This document shows positions 1 through 5,503 of a stretch of 6,915 bases of DNA, piece by piece. This DNA is from Sediminibacterium sp. Its GTDB lineage: Bacteria > Bacteroidota > Bacteroidia > Chitinophagales > Chitinophagaceae. A model generated the notes under the pieces. That model saw only the letters and a list, made by a program, of their open reading frames with translations. It did not search any database and was not told the DNA's origin. The stretch lies in contig JAOASV010000237.1 in the NCBI GenBank assembly GCA_030158535.1, positions 1-6,915 of the forward strand, in the 5' to 3' direction. The stretch's first letter is position 1; the number at the start of each line of letters is the position of its first letter. The position numbers and the translations under genes are program-made.

Positions 1-162
1 TTTTACAAGGTTGATAAATTTTATGAACCCGGTAACGAAGTAGGTATCATGTACAACGACAAGGATTTAAACATCGACTGGAAATTAGCAGACAGTGAAA
101 TTATATTGTCTGAAAAAGATAAAACACTCGGAAGCTTTGCAGACTATGCAGCTTCTTTATAA
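1..162 (+). CDS. rfbC: dTDP-4-dehydrorhamnose 3,5-epimerase, 3' end only
   Basis: The window opens inside this gene. Frame 1 reads 53 residues to a TAA stop at 160-162. The visible tail has the C-terminal pattern of RmlC/RfbC epimerases: a Y-x-P-G-x-E-x-G stretch, then an N-D-x-x-L-x-I-x-W segment (NDKDLNIDW) and L-S-E-K-D near the end. The family is cytosolic and epimerises C3 and C5 of dTDP-4-keto-6-deoxyglucose on the way to dTDP-L-rhamnose, used for surface polysaccharide. The catalytic His and Tyr lie upstream of the window and cannot be checked. The gene immediately downstream is rfbA, the first enzyme of the same pathway, which supports the call. A specialised epimerase making another dTDP-sugar cannot be excluded from the tail alone. 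Confidence 0.9.
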   Translation, partial: FYKVDKFYEPGNEVGIMYNDKDLNIDWKLADSEIILSEKDKTLGSFADYAASL

Positions 163-177
163 ATTAAATAGTACATC

Positions 178-1038
178 ATGAAAGGTATCATATTAGCAGG
201 TGGATCAGGCACAAGACTCTATCCAATTACAAAAGGAATTAGTAAGCAGTTAATGCCTATTTATGATAAGCCTATGATATATTATCCGCTATCTATTTTA
301 ATGTTAGCGGGCATTAAAGAAATTTTAATTATTACTACACCTGAAGACAGCGTGCAGTTTCAGCGTTTGCTAGAAGATGGTTCTGAACTAGGTTGTAAAT
401 TTTCTTACGCGGTTCAGGAAAAACCAAATGGCCTTGCACAAGCTTTTGTTATTGGTGCTGATTTTATTGGTAACGATAAAGTGGCGCTAGTACTTGGTGA
501 TAATATTTTTTATGGCGCCGGCTTTAGTAAGCTCGTGCAATCATTTAACAACATTGAGGGTGCTGCCGTATTTGCATACGAAGTAAATGATCCAGAGCGT
601 TATGGTGTGGTTGAATTTGACGAAAACAAAAAAGCCATTTCTATCGAAGAAAAACCGGTGCAGCCAAAATCCAATTATGCGGTGCCAGGTTTATACTTTT
701 ATGACAATGATGTTGTAGAAATTGCTAAAAATATTGAGCCTTCTGCTAGAGGCGAATATGAAATAACTACGGTTAACAACGAATATTTACAAAGAGGCAC
801 TTTACAAGTAGGTATCATGAACCGTGGTACTGCTTGGCTTGATACCGGCACTTTTGACTCTTTAAGCGACGCCTGCGAGTTTGTAAGGGTTATTGAAAAG
901 CGCCAAAGCCAAAAAATAGGCTGTATTGAGGAAGTTGCTTACCGAATGGGCTTTATTGACCGTGACCAGCTCTTAAAACTGGCCGCTAAATACGAGAAAA
1001 GTGGCTATGGCCAGTATTTAAAGGGAATTAAAGGATAG
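178..1038 (+). CDS. rfbA: Glucose-1-phosphate thymidylyltransferase
   Basis: RfbA/RmlA makes dTDP-glucose and pyrophosphate from dTTP and glucose-1-phosphate, the entry step to dTDP-rhamnose and other dTDP-sugars in the cytosol. The 286-residue length is normal for the family. The N-terminal nucleotide-binding signature LAGGSGTRLYP is at residues 6-16, followed by the S-K-Q-L-M-P-I-Y-D-K-P segment (22-32) whose Lys23 is expected to contact the nucleotide. G-D-N at 107-109 supplies the metal-binding Asp108, E-K-P is at 158-160, and W-L-D-T-G at 220-224 supplies the second metal-binding Asp222. The ATG at 178 fits the family N-terminus (MKGIILAGG) and lies 15 bp after the rfbC stop, so the two are probably cotranscribed. 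There is no Shine-Dalgarno sequence, as usual for Bacteroidota. Nothing is missing or broken. Confidence 0.97.
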   Translation: MKGIILAGGSGTRLYPITKGISKQLMPIYDKPMIYYPLSILMLAGIKEILIITTPEDSVQFQRLLEDGSELGCKFSYAVQEKPNGLAQAFVIGADFIGNDKVALVLGDNIFYGAGFSKLVQSFNNIEGAAVFAYEVNDPERYGVVEFDENKKAISIEEKPVQPKSNYAVPGLYFYDNDVVEIAKNIEPSARGEYEITTVNNEYLQRGTLQVGIMNRGTAWLDTGTFDSLSDACEFVRVIEKRQSQKIGCIEEVAYRMGFIDRDQLLKLAAKYEKSGYGQYLKGIKG

Positions 1039-1039
1039 T

Positions 1040-1048
1040 TTAAACAAA
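1040..1048. promoter_or_regulatory. Candidate operator half-site upstream of the merR gene
   Basis: The 9-mer TTAAACAAA lies in the 35-bp gap between rfbA and the MerR gene. It is identical to the right arm of the two inverted-repeat elements upstream of the sigma/crt operon, and it continues with a similar ATTG. I found no other exact copy, in either orientation, inside any coding region here. A left arm at the matching distance is only weakly present: AGTATTTAA at 1013-1021 matches 6 of 9. It is therefore best described as a half-site or degenerate operator, possibly for autoregulation by the MerR protein. Function is inferred. Confidence 0.4.
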
Positions 1049-1073
1049 TTGCCATACTTGTTGTTATTAGGGC

Positions 1074-1955
1074 ATGGATGCATTTACCATTAAAGATTTA
1101 GAGAACCTTTCAGGGATTAAAGCCCATACCATTCGTATATGGGAACAGCGGTATAATTTCTTGAATCCTTCAAGAACGGATACCAATATCCGCTATTATT
1201 CCAACGAAGAGCTTATCACGCTTTTGAATATTGCTCTACTTAATAAGTACGGTTATAAAATTTCACACATCGATAAGATGGAGCCTATCGAAATGAAAGA
1301 AAGAATTTTTTCATTAACCCAATCGGAAGCGCAACTTGAAAGAATTGTGAATGAGCTGATTGAGTGCATGGTGGATCTTCGCATCGAAGATTTTGAATCG
1401 GTACTTGATTTTCAAATTGCAAGTAAGGGTATCGAAAAAACAATCACGCAAATTATTTTCCCATTCCTCGAAAGAATAGGTATACTGTGGGTTACAAGCC
1501 GCGTCAATCCAGCGCAGGAGCATCTTGTAACCAATATCATTAGACAAAAATTAATTGTAGGGATAGAAAAAACGGTACCAACATTACAAGCAAGTGCAAC
1601 CGCACTTTTATTTTTACCAGAGGGTGAACACCATGAGCTTGGGATTTTGTTTATGTACTATTTATTAAAAACACGTGGCGTAAAAGTGTTGTACTTAGGC
1701 GCTAACGTTCCTATGCGCGACGTTGTATACGTAGCTGATTTAAAGCAGCCTTCATTCTTATATACGCACCTAACATCGGTGGCTAGTAACTTTAATTTTG
1801 AAAAGTTTTTAGGAAAAGTGGGCGCTAGCATGTCTAGCTACTCGGTGGTTGTTTCTGGATTATTAACCCAGAATTACAAAAAAACGATTCCTTCCAATGT
1901 TAACCTCAAGCGTTCATTACCAGAAGTAATGGAGTATTTGGGCAAGCTAGCATAG
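1074..1955 (+). CDS. MerR-family regulator with cobalamin-binding domain (CarH/LitR-like, probable light sensor)
   Basis: This 293-residue cytosolic regulator has three parts. Residues 4-70 form a MerR-type winged helix, with F-T-I-K-D-L near the start, the recognition-helix region H-T-I-R-I-W-E-Q-R-Y (18-27), and I-R-Y-Y (39-42) in the wing. Residues about 85-165 match the helical cap of methionine-synthase-type B12 domains and carry W139-x9-E149-H150, the W-x9-EH signature of CarH photoreceptors. Residues about 175-293 are a Rossmann-like B12-binding domain: E185-x-H187-x-x-G190, then 40 residues to T231-x-L233, then 27 to S261-G262. These match the DxHxxG...SxL...GG spacing, with D-to-E, S-to-T and GG-to-SG changes. 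H187 would be the lower axial cobalt ligand. In known CarH proteins adenosylcobalamin gives dark tetramers that repress carotenoid genes until light breaks them. Its position before a crt operon fits that role. The out-of-frame ATG at 1078 is not the start. Confidence 0.9.
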   Translation: MDAFTIKDLENLSGIKAHTIRIWEQRYNFLNPSRTDTNIRYYSNEELITLLNIALLNKYGYKISHIDKMEPIEMKERIFSLTQSEAQLERIVNELIECMVDLRIEDFESVLDFQIASKGIEKTITQIIFPFLERIGILWVTSRVNPAQEHLVTNIIRQKLIVGIEKTVPTLQASATALLFLPEGEHHELGILFMYYLLKTRGVKVLYLGANVPMRDVVYVADLKQPSFLYTHLTSVASNFNFEKFLGKVGASMSSYSVVVSGLLTQNYKKTIPSNVNLKRSLPEVMEYLGKLA

Positions 1956-1987
1956 TTAAAATTTATTTAAATTCATGAAATTTATAC

Positions 1988-2020
1988 ATAAGGAGCTGAT
2001 TATCAGCTCCTTATTTGTTT
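1988..2020 (+). terminator. Rho-independent terminator after the merR gene
   Basis: A perfect 12-bp stem pairs 1988-1999 with 2003-2014 around a three-base TTA loop. The GC-bearing core is GGAGCTGA / TCAGCTCC, and a T-rich tract (TTTGTTTAATATTT) follows. It starts 32 bp after the MerR stop codon, so it should end merR transcripts and insulate the sigma/crt operon. Its T-tract overlaps the left arm of the first operator-like repeat. Confidence 0.85.
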
Positions 2021-2049
2021 AATATTTATTTTAAAAAATTAAACAAAAT
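2014..2049. repeat. Operator-like inverted repeat, copy 1 (upstream of -33)
   Basis: TTTGTTTAA at 2014-2022 and its exact reverse complement TTAAACAAA at 2039-2047 are separated by 16 bp. The element recurs 55-56 bp downstream with about 33 identical positions, 3 mismatches and a 1-bp indel. This copy ends just before the -33 element of the sigma-factor promoter. The spacing between arm centres is about 25 bp. I infer a binding site for a dimeric or tetrameric regulator, most simply the neighbouring MerR/B12 protein. The base composition is very AT-rich, so function rests on the duplicated arrangement rather than on the 9-mer alone. Confidence 0.55.
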
Positions 2050-2052
2050 TGA

Positions 2053-2082
2053 TTGCGGGATGATTTTCTTTGTTTAACTTTG
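2053..2082 (+). promoter_or_regulatory. Bacteroidota-type housekeeping promoter for the sigma/crt operon
   Basis: TTG at 2053-2055 serves as the -33 element. After 19 bp, TAACTTTG at 2075-2082 is a perfect match to the Bacteroidota -7 consensus TAnnTTTG recognised by the primary sigma factor. Transcription should begin near 2087-2090, leaving a short A-rich leader of about 15 bases before the ATG at 2104. A second TTG at 2049-2051, spaced 23 bp, is a weaker alternative. Copy 2 of the inverted repeat covers the -7 box and the predicted start, so a protein bound there would block RNA polymerase. Confidence 0.75.
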
Positions 2083-2105
2083 ATTTTATAAAAATTAAAC
2101 AAAAT
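2069..2105. repeat. Operator-like inverted repeat, copy 2 (over -7 and the transcription start)
   Basis: TTTGTTTAA at 2069-2077 and TTAAACAAA at 2095-2103 are 17 bp apart. Together with flanking bases they repeat copy 1, and the right half is identical over 16 bp (AAAAATTAAACAAAAT at 2034-2049 and 2090-2105). The left arm overlaps the first three bases of the -7 box and the right arm abuts the start codon. All three mismatches to copy 1 fall at 2078-2082, inside the -7 box, as if the same element were adapted to carry a promoter. A repressor operator is the simplest reading, and it is inferred. Confidence 0.55.
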
Positions 2106-2604
2106 GTCTACCCCCGAATTCAACGAACTCATCATCAACAACACGACATTCTTAAAGCCTTTCGCTTTTACGCTTACTCGTGATAACGAGTCAGCGAAAG
2201 ATTTGGTACAGGAAACACTGTTCAGAGCACTTGCCAATAGGGACAAATACAATGTAGGCACCAATATTAAAGCTTGGTTGTATACGATTATGCGTAACAT
2301 CTTTATCAATGATTACCGCAAAAAATCGAAGCAAGCAACTGTTTTTGATAATACACCCAACGATTTTTTAATCGACAACAACCAAACATCTGTTAGTAAT
2401 GAAGCGGTTGCTAAACTTAATTTAAAAGAAGTACAAGAAGCCATTCATAGCTTACCTATTATTTTTAAAAATCCTTTTCTGTTATATTTTGATGGTTATA
2501 AATACCATGAAATTGCTGACATGTTAAACGAGCCACTCGGTACCATCAAAAGCAGGATTCACTTTGCGCGTAAGCTCTTAAAAAATCAGTTGCACCGCTA
2601 CTAA
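2104..2604 (+). CDS. ECF-type RNA polymerase sigma factor of the carotenoid operon
   Basis: This 166-residue protein has the two-domain plan of group 4 (ECF) sigma factors. Sigma region 2 spans about residues 10-75: A-K-D-L-V-Q-E-T-L-F-R-A at 31-42 is the core-binding helix, and the W-L-Y-T-I-M-R-N segment at 58-65 leads into the -10-reading region and Y-R-K-K. A variable linker (76-100) follows. Sigma region 4 lies at about 107-164, with a helix-turn-helix at Y-H-E-I-A-D-M-L (134-141) and G-T-I-K-S-R-I (146-152) that would read a -35 element. No anti-sigma factor is encoded beside it, so control is probably transcriptional, through the operator-flanked promoter upstream. It lies 23 bp before crtI and is probably the first gene of the crt transcript. 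Likely targets are carotenoid or light- and oxidative-stress genes, which is inferred from context. No in-frame upstream start is better than this ATG. Confidence 0.92.
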   Translation: MSTPEFNELIINNTTFLKPFAFTLTRDNESAKDLVQETLFRALANRDKYNVGTNIKAWLYTIMRNIFINDYRKKSKQATVFDNTPNDFLIDNNQTSVSNEAVAKLNLKEVQEAIHSLPIIFKNPFLLYFDGYKYHEIADMLNEPLGTIKSRIHFARKLLKNQLHRY

Positions 2605-2627
2605 TTTTTGCTTAATTTCATTGGACT

Positions 2628-4121
2628 TTGAAACAATCTGTTATTATTATTGGAAGCGGCTTTGCCGGCTTGTCTGCTGCGTCATTTATGGCCAAAGCAG
2701 GCTGGGATGTTACTGTATTAGAAAAACATGAGATGCCTGGCGGAAGGGCCAGAAGATACAAGGCCGCCGGTTTTACATTTGATATGGGTCCAAGTTGGTA
2801 CTGGATGCCCGATGTTTTTGAACGTTATTTCAATCAGTTTAATAAGAAGGTATCCGATTATTATAGACTTATACGTCTTGATCCTTCCTACCGTGTATAC
2901 TGGCCTGATGGTCCTGTAGATATACCTGCAAATTACAATGAGCTTAAAGCTTTATTTGAAAAAATTGAACCAGGGGCTGGCGCTCAACTCGATTCATTTT
3001 TAGCAGAAGCAGCGTACAAATATGAAGTAGGTATTAACAAGCTCGTACATAAACCAAGTCAATCTTTAACTGAATTTATAGATTGGGAATTAATAAAAGG
3101 GATTTTTAAACTAGATGTTTTCACGTCTATCAAAAAGCACGTTGCCAAACATTTTACAAATCCAAAACTGCGCGAACTCATGGAGTTTCCTGTTTTGTTT
3201 TTAGGTGCTTTACCAGAACATACACCTGCACTTTATTCACTCATGAATTACGCCGACATTAAAGGCGGAACTTGGTACCCATCTACCGGCATGTACAATA
3301 TTGTAGAAGGCATGTATGATTTAGCCCTGTCACTTGGGGTGCAATTTAAATTTGAACACGAAGTAAATTCTATAGAGGTAGAAAATAAAATAGCTACACG
3401 CGTTTGCACCAGTAAAGGAAATTTTGAAGCAGACGTTATTATTGGTGGTGCCGATTACCACCACATCGAAACAGCGCTACTACCTGCTGCAGCTCAGTCT
3501 TACAGTGCTGCATATTGGGATTCGCGCGTAATGGCACCTAGTTGTCTTATTTATTATATTGGGCTTAATAAAAAATTAGTAGGCGCTCAGCACCATACTC
3601 TATTTTTTGATACTTCATTTGAAGTACATGGTGCCGAAATTTATACTACAAAAACATGGCCTTCCGATCCACTTTTTTATATGAGTGTAACATCTGTAAC
3701 TGATGCTACCTCTGCACCAGATGGGCATGAAAATATATTTTTATTAATGCCAGTGGCAACTGGTTTAGCAGGGGATACAGAAGAAGTTCGTGAAAAATAT
3801 TTAGACCAAATGTTAACCCGCATCGAAAATAGGTTAGGGCAATCTGTAAAAGATGCCATTGTATACAAGCGCTCTTTTGCACAATCAGATTTTATGTTTG
3901 ATTACCACGCTTTTAAAGGAAATGCATATGGCCTTGCAAACACGTTAATGCAAACAGCTGTTTTAAAACCAAGCTGCCGTAGTAAAAAAGTAAAAAATTT
4001 ATTTTATACCGGACAGCTAACTGTTCCGGGGCCAGGTGTGCCACCAAGTTTGATAAGTGGGGAAGTGGTAGCTGGTCAAGTTGTAAAACATTATTCAACA
4101 ATTAAAAACAAACAACTATGA
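2628..4121 (+). CDS. crtI: Phytoene desaturase (phytoene to lycopene), TTG start
   Basis: CrtI is an FAD-dependent, membrane-associated desaturase that introduces the double bonds turning phytoene into lycopene. The 497-residue length is typical. The N-terminal dinucleotide-binding fold has V-I-I-I-G-S-G-F-A-G at 5-14 (GxGxxG at 9-14) followed by L-E-K at 31-33 and P-G-G-R-A at 37-41. F-D-M-G-P-S at 51-56 is typical of the CrtI/amine-oxidase superfamily. The C-terminal FAD motif is Y-T-G-Q-L-T-V-P-G-P-G-V-P-P-S at 460-474, a form characteristic of CrtI proper. The start is a TTG: the nearest in-frame upstream codons run back to a stop at 2613 with no ATG or GTG between, and the TTG places the GxGxxG motif at the normal distance. 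The gene overlaps crtB by 4 bp (ATGA). The number of desaturation steps cannot be read from sequence, but lycopene formation is usual in this clade. Confidence 0.94.
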   Translation: MKQSVIIIGSGFAGLSAASFMAKAGWDVTVLEKHEMPGGRARRYKAAGFTFDMGPSWYWMPDVFERYFNQFNKKVSDYYRLIRLDPSYRVYWPDGPVDIPANYNELKALFEKIEPGAGAQLDSFLAEAAYKYEVGINKLVHKPSQSLTEFIDWELIKGIFKLDVFTSIKKHVAKHFTNPKLRELMEFPVLFLGALPEHTPALYSLMNYADIKGGTWYPSTGMYNIVEGMYDLALSLGVQFKFEHEVNSIEVENKIATRVCTSKGNFEADVIIGGADYHHIETALLPAAAQSYSAAYWDSRVMAPSCLIYYIGLNKKLVGAQHHTLFFDTSFEVHGAEIYTTKTWPSDPLFYMSVTSVTDATSAPDGHENIFLLMPVATGLAGDTEEVREKYLDQMLTRIENRLGQSVKDAIVYKRSFAQSDFMFDYHAFKGNAYGLANTLMQTAVLKPSCRSKKVKNLFYTGQLTVPGPGVPPSLISGEVVAGQVVKHYSTIKNKQL

Positions 4122-4954
4122 TAAACCTGTTTCATGAAGTGAGTCAGGATTGTAGTAGGATAACGACCGAAAAGTATAGCACCAGCTTTTCTTCGGCCAT
4201 TAAATTGTTGCACAAAGACTTACGTACGCCCATTTGTAATATTTACGGCTTTGTTCGTTTTGCGGATGAAATTGTAGACACTTTTCATGGCTTTGATAAA
4301 GCACTTTTATTTGAGGAATTTAAAAAAGCAACCTACGATGCCATCGAAAGAGGCATTAGTTTAAATCCAATACTCCATAGCTTTCAAATGACCGTTAACC
4401 AGTACGGTATTGACCATGCACTAATCGATGCGTTTTTATATAGCATGGAACTTGATTTAGGAAAACATACTTACGATAGAGCCGGTTATGAAACCTATAT
4501 CTACGGCAGTGCCGAAGTAGTAGGTCTGATGTGTTTATATATCTTTTGTGAAGGCAATCAGGCGCAGTATGATGCATTAAAGCCTGCGGCTAAAAGTTTA
4601 GGATCTGCATTTCAGAAAGTTAATTTTTTGCGTGATGTAAAAGCAGATTTTGAAGGACTAGACCGTATGTATTTTCCAGATTGTGATTTTGCCAATTTTA
4701 CCCAGGCAGATAAACTAGCCATTGAGCAGGACATTCAAAAAGATTTTGACGAAGCGTATGCGGGCATTTTACATTTACCCATAAAGGCTAGATTTGGTGT
4801 GTATGTTGCCTATAAATATTACCTCTCTTTATTTAAAAAAATACAGCGCCTAGAGCCTGCACATATTTTAGAATCACGTGTGCGTATTCCAGATTATGGA
4901 AAGGCCTTTATACTTGCAAAAGCTGGTATTAGGAGTCAATTAAATATTTTATAA
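4118..4954 (+). CDS. crtB: Phytoene synthase
   Basis: CrtB condenses two geranylgeranyl diphosphate molecules head to head, through prephytoene diphosphate, to give 15-cis-phytoene, the first committed carotenoid. It belongs to the squalene/phytoene synthase family and works at the membrane surface. The protein has 278 residues, a usual length in Bacteroidota. Both Asp-rich metal/diphosphate-binding motifs are present: D50-E-I-V-D54 and D173-V-K-A-D177, the latter within the conserved N-F-L-R-D-V-K-A-D segment and followed by R-M-Y-F-P. The Y-x-Y-G-S-A-E-V-V-G block at 127-136 is the other family signature. The start codon overlaps the crtI stop (ATGA), pointing to translational coupling. Squalene synthases share the fold, but the neighbouring crtI and idi make phytoene synthase the right call. 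Confidence 0.95.
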   Translation: MINLFHEVSQDCSRITTEKYSTSFSSAIKLLHKDLRTPICNIYGFVRFADEIVDTFHGFDKALLFEEFKKATYDAIERGISLNPILHSFQMTVNQYGIDHALIDAFLYSMELDLGKHTYDRAGYETYIYGSAEVVGLMCLYIFCEGNQAQYDALKPAAKSLGSAFQKVNFLRDVKADFEGLDRMYFPDCDFANFTQADKLAIEQDIQKDFDEAYAGILHLPIKARFGVYVAYKYYLSLFKKIQRLEPAHILESRVRIPDYGKAFILAKAGIRSQLNIL

Positions 4955-4963
4955 AGAGCACTT

Positions 4964-5503
4964 ATGTTAGAAGAAGTAGTGCTAGTAAATGAAAAAGACG
5001 AAGTTTTGGGTACCATGGAAAAAATGGCGGCACATGAACAGGCTTTACTTCATAGGGCATTTAGTGTTTTTGTTTTTAATACAAGCGGTGATCTGTTAAT
5101 GCAACAACGCGCGTTTTCAAAATACCATAGTGGTGGGTTATGGACCAATACCTGTTGTAGTCATCCAAGGCCCGGTGAACAGGTTGCGGACGCAGCTAGC
5201 AGAAGGTTAATAGAGGAAATGGGGTTTGCCACAAGCCTTACCAAAGCATTTGACTTTACCTATAAAGCAGCATTTGATAACGGATTAACAGAGCATGAGT
5301 TTGATCATGTATTTACAGGAATCTATGAAGGGCCAGTGCATTTTAATCCAAATGAAGTAGCTGCTTATTCATTTATGACAGAGAAAGAATTAGAGGAGCA
5401 AATTCAGGAAACGCCAGACCGTTTTACTGCATGGTTTCATATCGCTTATCCTGCATTAAAAGCATGGATGGCAGATCCGCAAAATAAAATACATGCAGCC
5501 TAA
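4964..5503 (+). CDS. idi: Isopentenyl-diphosphate delta-isomerase, type 1
   Basis: IDI interconverts isopentenyl and dimethylallyl diphosphate, supplying the allylic primer for GGPP and so for carotenoids. The 179-residue protein is a Nudix-fold type 1 enzyme close in length to the E. coli one. The catalytic cysteine sits in N62-T-C-C65-S-H67-P, where C65 aligns with E. coli Cys67 and H67 with a metal ligand. H24 and H30 in A-A-H-E-Q-A-L-L-H are probable metal ligands, although E. coli has one more residue between them. The Nudix-like R-R-L-I-E-E-M-G helix is at 80-87, and E110-H-E112 matches the conserved catalytic and metal-binding Glu pair. The ATG is 9 bp after the crtB stop, and the 3' end overlaps the next gene by 11 bp. 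Bacteria using the MEP route do not strictly need IDI; placing it in the operon would raise flux when pigment is made. Confidence 0.95.
   Translation: MLEEVVLVNEKDEVLGTMEKMAAHEQALLHRAFSVFVFNTSGDLLMQQRAFSKYHSGGLWTNTCCSHPRPGEQVADAASRRLIEEMGFATSLTKAFDFTYKAAFDNGLTEHEFDHVFTGIYEGPVHFNPNEVAAYSFMTEKELEEQIQETPDRFTAWFHIAYPALKAWMADPQNKIHAA

Noticed and set aside
1039..1073. Promoter for the MerR gene in the rfbA-merR gap
   Set aside because: TACTTGTT at 1055-1062 is a poor match to TAnnTTTG and has no well-spaced TTG upstream, so I do not call it; read-through or a promoter inside rfbA is possible.
1314..1547. Open frames on the minus strand, here and at 2031-2309, 3677-3868, 3913-4101 and 4395-4577
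   Set aside because: They mostly lie over strong plus-strand genes, have no recognisable domain or leader, and look like shadows of those genes.
1972..1979. TTCATGAA palindrome after the merR stop codon
   Set aside because: It is a short perfect palindrome in AT-rich DNA with no second copy near a promoter; likely chance.
1956..2103. Possible cobalamin riboswitch between merR and the sigma gene
   Set aside because: The gap is only 148 bp, has no recognisable B12 box or multi-helix fold, and is fully explained by a terminator, the promoter and the inverted repeats.
2602..2610. TAATTTTTG before crtI as a -7 promoter box
   Set aside because: It has one base too many between TA and TTTG and no clear -33 partner; crtI is more simply cotranscribed with the sigma gene.
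2728..2919. Small alternative-frame open frame inside crtI
   Set aside because: It lies wholly within the conserved FAD-binding coding region and its product has no recognisable features.
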